Assembly: GCA_001725415.1 (NCBI GenBank)
Contig: MEGH01000012.1
Span: forward strand, 17,474 to 56,801
DNA from: Pseudonocardia sp. SCN 73-27
Lineage (GTDB): Bacteria; Actinomycetota; Actinomycetes; Mycobacteriales; Pseudonocardiaceae
DNA length: 39,328 bases
Reading direction: 5' to 3'
Part shown: positions 32,369 through 39,328 of the stretch, piece by piece
How positions within the stretch are numbered: the first letter of the stretch is position 1
Layout: each line of letters opens with the position of its first letter
The notes under the pieces: generated by a model
Seen by the model: only the letters and a program-made list of their open reading frames with translations
What the model was told of the DNA's origin: nothing
The model's database searches: none
Made by a program: the position numbers and the translations under genes

Positions 32369-34090
32369 TCACGGCCGGTCGATCCGCGGTGTCTCGGCGA
32401 CGATCGCGCGCAGCCGCTTCTTGTCCGTCTTGCCGACCTGGCTCGCCCGCGGCATCTCGTCGAGCCACTCCAGGCGCTCGGGCCACTTGTACTTCGAGAC
32501 GCCCAGCCCGTCGAGGTGCGCCTGGATCTCGGTGATGTCGAGCCGGCGACGGCCGACCAGGAACGCCGCGGCCCGCTCGCCGAGGCGCCCGTCGGGCATG
32601 GCGACCACCGCGGCGTCGGTGATGTCGGGATGCGCCACCAGCAGGTTCTCGACCTCCTCGGCGTTGATCTTCTCCCCGCCGCGGTTGATGAGGTCCTTGA
32701 TCCGGCCCTCGACGGAGTAGCAGCCCATCCCGTCGATCACGCGGTACGCGACGAGGTCCCCGGTGCGGTAGAAGCCGTCGGAGGTGAAGGCGTTGGCGTT
32801 GTGGTCGTCGGCGTCGTAGTAGCCGCGCAGCGTGTACGGGCCCAGCCCGCACAGCTCGCCGGGCTGCCCGGGCGGGGTCGGGTTCTCCGTGCCCGGGTCG
32901 AGCACCTTGATTTCGTCGAAGGGGGAGAGCGGGACGCCGATCGTGGTGGCGCGCACCTCGCGCGGCGCGTCGAGCGGGGTGGTGATGCACAGGCCCTCGC
33001 CCATGCCGAACAGCTGCCCGGACCAGACGCCGCGGGCCTCGAGGGTGTCGAACGCCTCCGCCGGGATCTTCTTGCCGCTGAGCACGACCCGCTTCAGCGC
33101 GGTCGCCTGCGCGAGGCCCGGGTCGGTGGCGACGTCGTAGGCGAACGGGCCGAGCACGATGTCGGTGGCCTCCTGCTCGACGAGCAGCGGCGTGATGCCC
33201 GTTAGGTCCGGGGTGCCCAGCACGGCCGTGGCGCCGACGGTGTGCGGCCCGTGCACTCCGCAGATGATGCCCGCGTTGTGCATGACCGGGCCGACGTAGC
33301 CGACACGCTCGCTGCCGTCCCAGCCCAGCCGGCCGGCGTAGAGGCGGGCGTTGTACCAGTACTCGGCCTGCAGCCGCGGGATCACCTTCGGCACACCCGT
33401 CGTGCCGCCCGAGAGCTGGAACACCGCGATCGAGTCGTCGCGGACGTCGGCCTGAACGGCCTCGACCGCTCGTCGTGCCTCGTCGGCAGGGATGTCCGCG
33501 CCGAGGTTCTCGACCGGGGTGGTGCCCTCGCGCTTACCGGCGCCGATGGTGAGGACGTGGCGCACCGACGGATGCCCGTCCCTCTCCTTGCACGCGAACG
33601 CGACGAGGTCGAACCCGCGACCCGCCCGCACCGGGGTGGCGTCGACGAGGTGGGCGACCGCGCGGGTGCGCCGGGAGATCTCGCCGATCTCGTGGCGGCG
33701 GTGCAGCGCCAGGGTGCAGACGGGCACGAGCCCGGCCTTGAGCAGCCCGTACCAGGTGACGACGGCGAGCGCGGAGTTGTGCACCTGCAGCAACACGGGG
33801 TCGCCCGGGCGCAGGCCCAGCGCCAGTGCGCCGGCGGCGAACCGGTCGGTGCGCAGGTCCAGCTCGGCGAAGGTGAGCATGACGCCCTCCGACACGATCG
33901 CCGGGTGGTCGGGCCGCGACGCCGCGACCGTGTGGAACGCCTCGGCGATGCTGCGCTCGGTCCATGCACCCCCGGTCCGGTAGCGCGCCGCGACGTCGGC
34001 GGGGTAGGGCACGAACCCGTCCTCCAACGGCCGGGCCGCGGCGACGGCGGCGGACGTCGGGGCGGAGGTCGCGGCGGCGGTGTCGCTCAC
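32369..34090 (-). CDS. AMP-forming aryl-acid ligase (salicylate/2,3-dihydroxybenzoate type)
   Basis: The 573-residue product is an ANL-superfamily enzyme. Motifs in order: FQLSGGTTGVPKVIPR (P-loop-like core), GLGPYTLRGYYDADDHN, FYRTGDLVAYR (adenylate binding), GRIKDLINRGGEKINAEEVE (hinge) and the catalytic Lys in QVGKTDKKRLR. Its opening YPADVAARYRTGGAWTERSI is that of (2,3-dihydroxybenzoyl)adenylate synthases and salicylyl-AMP/CoA ligases. No carrier-protein or siderophore genes are present and the neighbour is a salicylyl-CoA 5-hydroxylase-like monooxygenase, so activation of an aromatic acid to its CoA thioester for degradation is likelier than siderophore making. GTG 34090 overlaps the monooxygenase stop. 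Confidence 0.88.
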   Translation of the reverse strand: MSDTAAATSAPTSAAVAAARPLEDGFVPYPADVAARYRTGGAWTERSIAEAFHTVAASRPDHPAIVSEGVMLTFAELDLRTDRFAAGALALGLRPGDPVLLQVHNSALAVVTWYGLLKAGLVPVCTLALHRRHEIGEISRRTRAVAHLVDATPVRAGRGFDLVAFACKERDGHPSVRHVLTIGAGKREGTTPVENLGADIPADEARRAVEAVQADVRDDSIAVFQLSGGTTGVPKVIPRLQAEYWYNARLYAGRLGWDGSERVGYVGPVMHNAGIICGVHGPHTVGATAVLGTPDLTGITPLLVEQEATDIVLGPFAYDVATDPGLAQATALKRVVLSGKKIPAEAFDTLEARGVWSGQLFGMGEGLCITTPLDAPREVRATTIGVPLSPFDEIKVLDPGTENPTPPGQPGELCGLGPYTLRGYYDADDHNANAFTSDGFYRTGDLVAYRVIDGMGCYSVEGRIKDLINRGGEKINAEEVENLLVAHPDITDAAVVAMPDGRLGERAAAFLVGRRRLDITEIQAHLDGLGVSKYKWPERLEWLDEMPRASQVGKTDKKRLRAIVAETPRIDRP

Positions 34091-35706
34091 GAGGTGCTCT
34101 CCTTCTGCAGCGAGATGAGGTCGGTACGGCCGCTGACCAGGCCGGCGGCGAGGTCGGTCAGCAGCTCCTCGGGCCCGTCGACGACGATCAGGGCGTCGAC
34201 GTCGGTGAGCTCGAGGCGGAGTCGTTCGGCGAGGTCGAGGCGGCGCAGCACGGCCGCGCGGGTGGGGGGCCCGGTGAGGCGGATGCCGGCGGTGCCGCGG
34301 CTGAGCAGCAGCGAGCACTCGGCGACGAGCGCGGACGCCTCGGCGCCCCAGGTGTCCGCGACGTCGGACGTCAGCGTGACGATGCAGCCGTCGGTGAGGT
34401 CGGCCGGCCCCAGTACCCGGCGGTCGAACGTGCGCCCGTCGGTGTGCAGGGGCTGGTCGAGGACCCACGACACCACCGGAGTGTCGGCGGGCGCCGGCTC
34501 GCCCGCGTAGTCCTGCAGGGCGGGGCCGACGATCTCGGGCGTCCGCTCGGCGAACACCTCCAGCGGCACGTTGCCCGCGCGGCTCACGAACGACATGACC
34601 AGCTGTTCGGGGCTCATGTCGAGGCGGCGGACGTAGGACTCCCACCAGAGCTGGCTCCGGTCGGCAAGCCCCTGCAGTCGCTCCACGCTCGACGACCGCT
34701 GTGTCTGGTAGCGCTCGAACACCTCGGTCAGCGCCTGCCCGTCACGGATCTCGTGCGCGGTCAGCGCCTCGCAGAGCGCGATGGCGTCCTCCATCGCGAG
34801 CTTCGTGCCGGAGCCGATCGAGTAGTGCGCGGTGTGCGCCGCGTCGCCGACGAGGACGACGTTGCCGGCGTGCCAGCGCTCGCACCGCACGGTGCGGAAG
34901 CGGGTCCAGCGCGTGCGGTTGCCCAGCAGCCGGTGGCCCTGCAGCTCCTCGGCGAAGATGTCCTGCAGGTAGGCGATCGACGTCTCGTCCGATCCGCCGG
35001 GCGGCGTCTGCTCCGCGGCGACGTCGAGGCCCGCGGCCCGCCACGTCTGTTCGTCGGTCTCGACCAGGAACGTGCTGCGGTCCTCGGCGTAGGGATAGGC
35101 GTGCGTGGTGAACGTGCCGAAGCCGGTGTGGACGGGCGCGAACAGCGCGTCGGGCAGCGCGAAGTCGGTGCCGCACCACAGGTAGAGCTGGCGGCCCTGG
35201 TGGACGCTTGCGCCCAGCTCGTCTGCGAGCGCGCGGCGCGTCGGGCTGCCCGCGCCGTCGGCGGCGACGACGACGTCCGCGTCGATGCTGCGGTGGTCGT
35301 CGACCCGCCCGATGTGCATCGTCACGCCGGACTTCTCGGCATGGCGGTGCAGGATCCGCAGGAGCGTGGCCCGGGCGATCGCGAGCTGGTCGCGGCCGTC
35401 GAGGCGGGCGGCGCCGCTGCGGGCGTGCAGCCGGCTGCCGTAGCCGTGGCGGGCCACGTCGAGGATCTCGCGGAGCGTGTCCGGGTCGGACTGCCCCAGG
35501 TTGCGCTGGGTGGCCGAGCTCATGCCCACCCCGAAACCGAACGTGTCCTCGGGGTGGTGCTCCTCGTAGAGGTCGACCTCCCAGCCGGGCCGGGCCCGCT
35601 TCAGCAACCGCGCGGTGTACAGGCCGCCGGGCCCGCCGCCGAGCACGGCGACGCGCCGCAGCCCCGGCCCGGTGCCGGACGGCGCGGAGGGGGTGGGAGT
35701 GTTCAT
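34087..35706 (-). CDS. FAD-dependent monooxygenase related to salicylyl-CoA 5-hydroxylase
   Basis: The 539-residue product starts at ATG 35706. The N-terminal FAD motif is VAVLGGGPGGLYTARLLKRA, followed by the region DTFGFGVGMSSATQRNL typical of aryl-CoA hydroxylases such as SdgC. The second FAD motif is VVLVGDAAHTAHYSIGSGTK (GD motif), and a DG-type motif is in DVVVAADGAGSPTRRAL. After about residue 390 comes a C-terminal part (VSWVLDQPLHTDGRTFDRRV) different from the old-yellow-enzyme fusion seen in bifunctional relatives. It should hydroxylate the thioester made by the coupled ligase, using NAD(P)H and O2. It is divergent from a decayed SDR gene. Confidence 0.85.
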   Translation of the reverse strand: MNTPTPSAPSGTGPGLRRVAVLGGGPGGLYTARLLKRARPGWEVDLYEEHHPEDTFGFGVGMSSATQRNLGQSDPDTLREILDVARHGYGSRLHARSGAARLDGRDQLAIARATLLRILHRHAEKSGVTMHIGRVDDHRSIDADVVVAADGAGSPTRRALADELGASVHQGRQLYLWCGTDFALPDALFAPVHTGFGTFTTHAYPYAEDRSTFLVETDEQTWRAAGLDVAAEQTPPGGSDETSIAYLQDIFAEELQGHRLLGNRTRWTRFRTVRCERWHAGNVVLVGDAAHTAHYSIGSGTKLAMEDAIALCEALTAHEIRDGQALTEVFERYQTQRSSSVERLQGLADRSQLWWESYVRRLDMSPEQLVMSFVSRAGNVPLEVFAERTPEIVGPALQDYAGEPAPADTPVVSWVLDQPLHTDGRTFDRRVLGPADLTDGCIVTLTSDVADTWGAEASALVAECSLLLSRGTAGIRLTGPPTRAAVLRRLDLAERLRLELTDVDALIVVDGPEELLTDLAAGLVSGRTDLISLQKESTS

Positions 35707-35759
35707 CGGTGCCTTTCCGGGGTGTACGCGGCCGTGCTCGATCGGGAGCTGACAGCGAC

Positions 35760-35798
35760 TTGCTCTGATGTCAATAATTTTGCGCAGATGACGAGCAA
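35760..35798. promoter_or_regulatory. AT-rich divergent control region of the monooxygenase operon
   Basis: TTGACA is present on the minus strand (35774-35769), but no good -10 follows at 16-18 bases. TTGCTC and GAGCAA form a widely spaced inverted pair (35760-35765 and 35793-35798) around the patch TCAATAATTTTG. It is the only AT-rich patch between the divergent genes, so a regulator probably binds here. Confidence 0.3.
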
Positions 35799-35826
35799 CG
35801 TCAACCCCTGGCACGAGGAGACGACC

Positions 35827-36305
35827 ATGAGTGAGCGCACTGCCCTGGTCACGGGCGGTTCGGCCGGCATCGGTCTGGCCATCGCACGGGCGCTCGCCGC
35901 GCAGGGCGGGGCATGGACCTGTTGGTCAACAACGCCGGCGTCGGCTCACGGCAAGGCGCACATCGTCGACGTCAGCGCGTCGACGGCGCGGGAGAACCCG
36001 CCCAACGGCTCGGTCTACGCCGCCACCACGGCGGCCCTGGGGTCACCGAGCCACTCCGCCCACGCCGAGCTCAGCCACCGCGGGATCCAGGTCACCACGC
36101 TGATGCCGGGCCTGGTCGTGACGCCCGGGCCTCCTGGGCCGACCCGGGCGTCCGTGACCCGATGATCCTGCCCGAGGACGTCGCCGAGGCCGTGCTGTTC
36201 CTGCTGCGCACCTCGTCGCGCTGCTTCGTTGCCGAGATCATGATGACGACCGCAGGTCCGAGCGTCCTGCACCCGTCGATCGACTGGGACGCCGCGTCCA
36301 CGTGA
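35827..36305 (+). pseudogene. Decayed SDR-family oxidoreductase gene
   Basis: A GAGGAGA sequence and ATG 35827 start a normal SDR: ALVTGGSAGIGLAIARALAA. From there pieces of the family follow in changing frames: MDLLVNNAGVGS, AHIVDVSAS, GSVYAATTAALGS, SHRGIQVTTLMPGLVVT and finally MILPEDVAEAVLFLLRTSSR. The gene is about 480 bases where about 750 are usual, so at least two internal stretches are lost along with frameshifts. The catalytic YxxxK has become Tyr-Ala-Ala-Thr-Thr, so the Lys is also gone. The gene is divergent from the monooxygenase and once probably belonged to its pathway. Confidence 0.85.
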
Positions 36306-36312
36306 GCCGGGC

Positions 36313-36759
36313 TCAGACCCCGTCGTGCTGCGGACGGCCGGCAGCGAACACGCAGACCAGCAGCCTGTCGATCTGCCGCACGACCTCCGCGACCTGCCTC
36401 ATGTCGACGGGTTTGGTGATGTAGGCCTGCGCGTCCAGTTCGATGCTGCGGACGATGTCCGCCTCGGCCCGCGACGAGGTGAGCACGACGACCGGGATGT
36501 CGCGCAGCGCCGGGTCGGCCTTCATCTCGGCGAGGACCTCGCGCCCGTCGCGGCCGGGGAGGTTCAGATCGAGCAGGACCAGGTCGGGCCGCGGTTCGTG
36601 CTCGTACGGGGGCTCCCCGCGCAGGCGGGCCAGCGCGGCGGTGCCGTTGGTGGCGACGTCGAGCCGGTTGTGGAGGTCGTCGTCGAACGCCTCCCGGGTG
36701 ATCATGACGTCGCCCGGGTCGTCCTCGACGAGGAGGACAGTGATCGGGACAGGTGCCAT
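36313..36759 (-). CDS. Single-domain response regulator (Rcp1-like)
   Basis: The 148-residue product from ATG 36759 is a receiver domain only. It has the acidic pair LLVEDDPGD, the phospho-acceptor Asp in [13 protein letters not shown], the Thr/Ser switch [10 protein letters not shown] and the Lys of AYITKPVD. The DDPGD start and longer loop after the first helix ([17 protein letters not shown]) are typical of Rcp1-type regulators that pair with phytochrome-like or PAS-containing kinases. No output domain and no kinase gene are nearby, so the partner must be elsewhere. Confidence 0.9.
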   Translation of the reverse strand: MAPVPITVLLVEDDPGDVMITREAFDDDLHNRLDVATNGTAALARLRGEPPYEHEPRPDLVLLDLNLPGRDGREVLAEMKADPALRDIPVVVLTSSRAEADIVRSIELDAQAYITKPVDMRQVAEVVRQIDRLLVCVFAAGRPQHDGV

Positions 36760-37085
36760 GACGATCGGTCTCCACGGCTCGGGACGTGACGACGGTCCGG
36801 CGAGTCTGCCACGTCGTCGTGCCGTACCGCAGGGGCCGCGGCGGCGGTTCCTGGTGGAGGGAGCGGCCCCGGGCCGGATCGCGCTGTGGTCTGAACGACG
36901 ACACCGCGCCCGGGACCTCCTGTGCACGGCCGCCGCATGGCCCCCGCTGGGCGACCCGTACGACAGCGCAACGACGGGCGGGGGAGCAGGTGACGGGCCC
37001 TGCCTGTCGGCCCGTCGGCGCGCCCGTGCGGACGGGAACCCCGATGCGGCCGGTTCTGTCGGGGTGCGGTTGTAGCGTCGCCGTC
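36760..37085. other. Gene-free stretch between response regulator and HxlR genes
   Basis: About 325 bases separate the divergent starts. Open frames exist on both strands but are Arg/Ala/Gly-rich with no recognisable motif or ribosome-binding site. No clear promoter of the GGGTAG class and no strong palindrome is seen. Confidence 0.5.
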
Positions 37086-37568
37086 ATGTCGACGGCGGAA
37101 GCGACCGTGCCCACCACTCAGGCCGACCCGGCCGAGGGCGAGCGGCTGTGCACCATCGGGCGCGTGCTCCGCGTCGTCGGCGACAAGTGGACGCTGCGGA
37201 TCCTGTGCGAGGCGGCGCTCAACGGCGTCACACGCTTCGGCGAGTTCCAGGACCTCCTGGGCATTGCCACCGACGTACTCACCCAGCGCCTCACCAAGCT
37301 GGTCGACGAGGGGCTGCTGGCGAAGAGCGCGTACAAGGAGCCGGGTCGTCGCAGCCGGTTCGCCTACGAGCTCACCGACGCGGGCCGCGACCTGCGGCTC
37401 GTGCTGGGCGCGCTGCAGCAGTGGGGCGACGTCCACCGGCCCGGCCGGTCCGGGCTCACCGAGGTCGGCCGCACCCGCGAGGGCGGGGCGCCGGTACGGG
37501 TCGCGCTCGTCGACTCCGGCGACGCCGTCGTCACCGCCGAGGACGTCGACTTCCGGTACGCGATCTGA
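37086..37568 (+). CDS. HxlR-family transcriptional regulator
   Basis: The 160-residue product has the HxlR winged-helix signature: a Cys near the start (RLCTIGRVLRVVGDKWTLRI), the FGEFQDLLGIATDVLTQRL recognition-helix region, KLVDEGLLAKSAYKEPGRRS as wing, and YELTDAGRDLRLVLGALQQW. The N-terminal 20 residues are Thr/Ala-rich. It is convergent with the AlkB-like gene three bases after its stop. The target is unknown; such regulators often respond to electrophiles or oxidants through the conserved Cys. Confidence 0.88.
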   Translation: MSTAEATVPTTQADPAEGERLCTIGRVLRVVGDKWTLRILCEAALNGVTRFGEFQDLLGIATDVLTQRLTKLVDEGLLAKSAYKEPGRRSRFAYELTDAGRDLRLVLGALQQWGDVHRPGRSGLTEVGRTREGGAPVRVALVDSGDAVVTAEDVDFRYAI

Positions 37569-37571
37569 CGC

Positions 37572-38246
37572 CTACTGCGCCGGCACCGGCGTCGAGAAGT
37601 TCAGGCTCAGCCGCGCGCCGGCGGGGATCTGCTGCTTGGGCACGGAGTGCGTGAAGTCCTTCTGGCAGCGCCCGCCCATCACGACGAGGTCGCCGCCGTG
37701 GGTGACGACGACGGTCGACCGGCCGCCGCTGTCGGGCTTGATCAGGAACCGGCGCGTGGCGCCGAGGCTGACGACGGGGATCACGGCCTCGGCGAGCTTG
37801 TCGGCGGGGCGGTCGGCGTGCCAGCCGGTTCCGTCGGTGTTGTCGCGGTACCAGTTCATCCACAGCCGCGAGTAGCGGATGCCGAAGCGGGTCGACAGGG
37901 CGTCGGCGATGTGGTGCAGCACCGGGTGCGGCGCCTCGGCGATCACGGGGTACTCCGCGGTGAGCCGCGGCTCCTGGACCATCCGGTTGTACATCCACCG
38001 CGACCGCTGTTCCCACGGGGCGTGGGTCATGAGGTGGCGCATCAGCGCCTCGTCGCCGGTGAGCCAGCCGTGGACGTGGACGATCCACGACGTGTCGTCG
38101 AGCCGGATGTGTTCGGCGGTGCCGAAATCGGTGTCGACGGCGACGTCGAGGCCACCGCTGAGGTCGTGCGCGAATTCACCGGAGAACTCCGGCGAGAACA
38201 GTGAGGGCTGGTCTGCAGCCGCCTCGCCCGCTGCAATGTGTGACAT
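37572..38246 (-). CDS. AlkB-like 2-oxoglutarate/Fe(II)-dependent dioxygenase
   Basis: The 224-residue product starts at ATG 38246 (MSHIAAGEAAADQPSLF); the longer frame upstream is not conserved-looking. The iron ligands are His-x-Asp in GTGWHADRPADKL and the distal His in FTHSVPK; 2-oxoglutarate is held by the Arg in GARLSLNFS. The middle contains RYSRLWMNWYRDNTDGTGW, typical of ALKBH2/3-like nucleic-acid demethylases. It probably repairs alkylated bases in DNA or RNA. It is divergent from the PEP-mutase-family gene; the intergenic region holds several palindromes. Confidence 0.88.
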   Translation of the reverse strand: MSHIAAGEAAADQPSLFSPEFSGEFAHDLSGGLDVAVDTDFGTAEHIRLDDTSWIVHVHGWLTGDEALMRHLMTHAPWEQRSRWMYNRMVQEPRLTAEYPVIAEAPHPVLHHIADALSTRFGIRYSRLWMNWYRDNTDGTGWHADRPADKLAEAVIPVVSLGATRRFLIKPDSGGRSTVVVTHGGDLVVMGGRCQKDFTHSVPKQQIPAGARLSLNFSTPVPAQ

Positions 38247-38262
38247 GTCGTCCAGCCTAGTA

Positions 38263-38373
38263 CGAATTCGCGTCGGCCGCCGCAGGACCGCAGGTGGGTC
38301 ACCTGCGACAGTGAGGTTCCGGCCAGGTTTCGTCGATTTCGGGCCAGCCGTGAATTCACTTGGAAATTCCAAG
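38263..38373. promoter_or_regulatory. Cluster of four short palindromes between divergent genes
   Basis: CGAATTCG (38263-38270), CGCAGGTGGGTCACCTGCG (38289-38307, eight-base arms), GTGAATTCAC (38350-38359) and CTTGGAAATTCCAAG (38359-38373, seven-base arms around one base) all lie in the 263 bases between the AlkB-like and PEP-mutase-family genes. The last two share one base. Perfect arms and position suggest operator sites for one or two regulators. Confidence 0.5.
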
Positions 38374-38427
38374 CGAAGGGGCGTGGGTGACTTTTCCGAG
38401 TCGGCCCATGAGGGGACGGGAATCGAA

Positions 38428-38457
38428 TTGACGAGTGCGTCGTTACGGCCGTTGAAT
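38428..38457 (+). promoter_or_regulatory. Candidate housekeeping promoter of the PEP-mutase-family gene
   Basis: TTGACG (38428-38433) and TTGAAT (38452-38457) are 18 bases apart and about 50 bases before ATG 38510. The -35 has one mismatch and the -10 is moderate. Confidence 0.35.
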
Positions 38458-38509
38458 GGTGCGGCCGAGAAAGGCTGGAGCCACCGGATCCTGAAGGGGA
38501 CGATCGTTC

Positions 38510-39328
38510 ATGGTCACCGAGAAGCAGCGCGCCCACGCCGCGACGTTGCGGTCGCTGCAGACCGACGGGGTGCTCGTGCTCCCCAACGCCTGGGACGCCG
38601 GCAGCGCCGCCCTGATCGCCGCAGGCGGCGCCGAGGCGATCGCCACCACGAGCGCCGGGGTGTCCTGGGGGCTCGGCCGCCCCGACGGCCAGAACCTGAC
38701 CCGGGCCGAGATGGTCGACGCCGTCGCCCGGATCGCGGCCACGGTCGACCTCCCGGTCTCGGCCGACATCGAGGGCGGGTACGGCCCGGGCGTCGACGAC
38801 GTCGTCGCGACCGTGCGCGCCATCGTCGAGGTCGGCGCCGTCGGGATCAACATCGAGGACTCGCGCGCCCCGGGCGGCCCGCTGTTCGACGCCGACGCCC
38901 AGGCCGCGCGGATCCGGGCCGTCCGCGAGGCGGCGGCCGCGGCGGGTCTGCCGGAGCTCGTCGTCAACGCGCGGACCGACGTGTTCCTGTTCGGCATCGG
39001 GCCCGAGGAGGGACGTCTCGACGACGTCCTCGCCAGGGCCCGCGCCTACGCCGACGCCGGCGCCGACTCGCTGTTCGTCCCGGGCCTGCTCGACCTCGAC
39101 GTCCTCACGGAGCTCACGAGCCGGGTCGACCTGCCCGTCAACGCCATGGCCGGGCCCGGCGCCCCGAGCGTCGACGACCTGCGTGCGGCCGGGGTCCGCC
39201 GGGTCAGCGTCGGCCAGACAATCGCCCAGGCCGCGTACACGCTGGCCCGCCGGGCCGCCGCCGAGATCCTCGGCAAGGGCACCTTCGACGCCCTCGCCGA
39301 CGCCGACCCGTTCGGCGACGTCGACGGC
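38510..39328 (+). CDS. Isocitrate lyase / PEP mutase family protein (3' end outside window)
   Basis: From ATG 38510, with AAGGGGA upstream, 273 codons are visible without a stop, so the gene continues past the window. Family markers in order: VLVLPNAWDAGSAALIAAGG, SADIEGGYG (Mg2+-binding Asp/Glu), VGINIEDSRAPGG, VVNARTDVFLFG and AMAGPGAPSVDDLRAAGVRR. The protein lacks the KKCGH loop of true isocitrate lyase and fits the oxaloacetate-hydrolase / 2,3-dimethylmalate-lyase-like branch, acting on a C-C or C-P bond of a small 2-oxo or dicarboxylic acid. Its substrate is unknown. It is probably near-complete, as relatives are about 255-285 residues. Confidence 0.85.
   Translation, partial: MVTEKQRAHAATLRSLQTDGVLVLPNAWDAGSAALIAAGGAEAIATTSAGVSWGLGRPDGQNLTRAEMVDAVARIAATVDLPVSADIEGGYGPGVDDVVATVRAIVEVGAVGINIEDSRAPGGPLFDADAQAARIRAVREAAAAAGLPELVVNARTDVFLFGIGPEEGRLDDVLARARAYADAGADSLFVPGLLDLDVLTELTSRVDLPVNAMAGPGAPSVDDLRAAGVRRVSVGQTIAQAAYTLARRAAAEILGKGTFDALADADPFGDVDG

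Noticed and set aside
32369-35706. Siderophore (dihydroxybenzoate) biosynthesis cluster
   Set aside because: There is a DHB-ligase-like enzyme but no isochorismatase, NRPS or carrier protein; the coupled FAD monooxygenase favours aromatic degradation.
38247-38300. LexA/SOS box upstream of the AlkB-like gene
   Set aside because: CGAATTCG is palindromic, but the actinobacterial CGAAC-N4-GTTCG pattern is not met.
1-39328. Prophage, integrative element or insertion sequence
   Set aside because: No integrase, transposase, tRNA, att-like repeats or phage structural genes are visible; the holin-like piece belongs to a chromosomal actinobacterial family.

Overview
The window is very GC-rich DNA with dense, often 4-bp-overlapping genes and GTG/ATG starts. 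It contains a SpoIIE phosphatase / STAS / HATPase partner-switching network, a GAF-ANTAR regulator, an Rv2629-like protein and an actinobacterial-type aa3 oxidase subunit I. Together these point to the chromosome of an actinomycete, most likely Pseudonocardiaceae (family placement is inference). No rRNA, tRNA, CRISPR array, transposase or integrase is visible.

The left half (about 0.5-20.6 kb) reads as a general-stress and signalling region. Intact genes are a GAF-SpoIIE phosphatase, a P450-like protein, a PAS-SpoIIE-HATPase-STAS protein, a CorA-type transporter, a STAS protein, a GAF-ANTAR antiterminator, an SDR, an Rv2629/baeRF-like protein, an anti-sigma HATPase, a TraR/DksA protein, ctaD with a small partner gene, an epimerase and a Zn-dependent alcohol dehydrogenase. 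Four sites have the identical layout GTTT-N15-GGGTAG, the actinobacterial SigB/SigF-type promoter form. They lie ahead of the 2.07-kb membrane-protein gene, the decarboxylase remnant, the small gene plus ctaD, and the dehydrogenase. Weaker versions precede corA, the Rv2629-like gene and the PAS-SpoIIE gene.

From 20.6 to 22.8 kb is the start of a sugar-phosphate/glycosyltransferase operon (GmhB-type HAD phosphatase, broken GT9, GT4, broken GT4). From 23 to 36 kb lies a catabolic region: HyuA/HyuB hydantoinase- or acetone-carboxylase-type proteins with a C-terminal zinc-finger domain on HyuB, an M14 metallopeptidase-like protein, an alpha/beta hydrolase with a small partner, two related TetR regulators, an aryl-CoA/AMP ligase and an FAD monooxygenase related to salicylyl-CoA 5-hydroxylase. 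The right end has a response regulator, an HxlR regulator, an AlkB-like dioxygenase and a partial PEP-mutase/isocitrate-lyase-family gene.

The most striking property is the number of genes that survive only as joined N- and C-terminal pieces: decarboxylase, DUF3140, a holin-like/DUF3618 chimera, AraC and SpoIIE pieces, a SigF-family sigma factor, two GT9 genes (one with part of it flipped to the other strand), a GT4 gene, a TetR and an SDR. They sit among fully intact genes and show no insertion elements. Either this lineage loses genes by internal deletion at an unusual rate or the assembly has collapsed; read mapping would decide.
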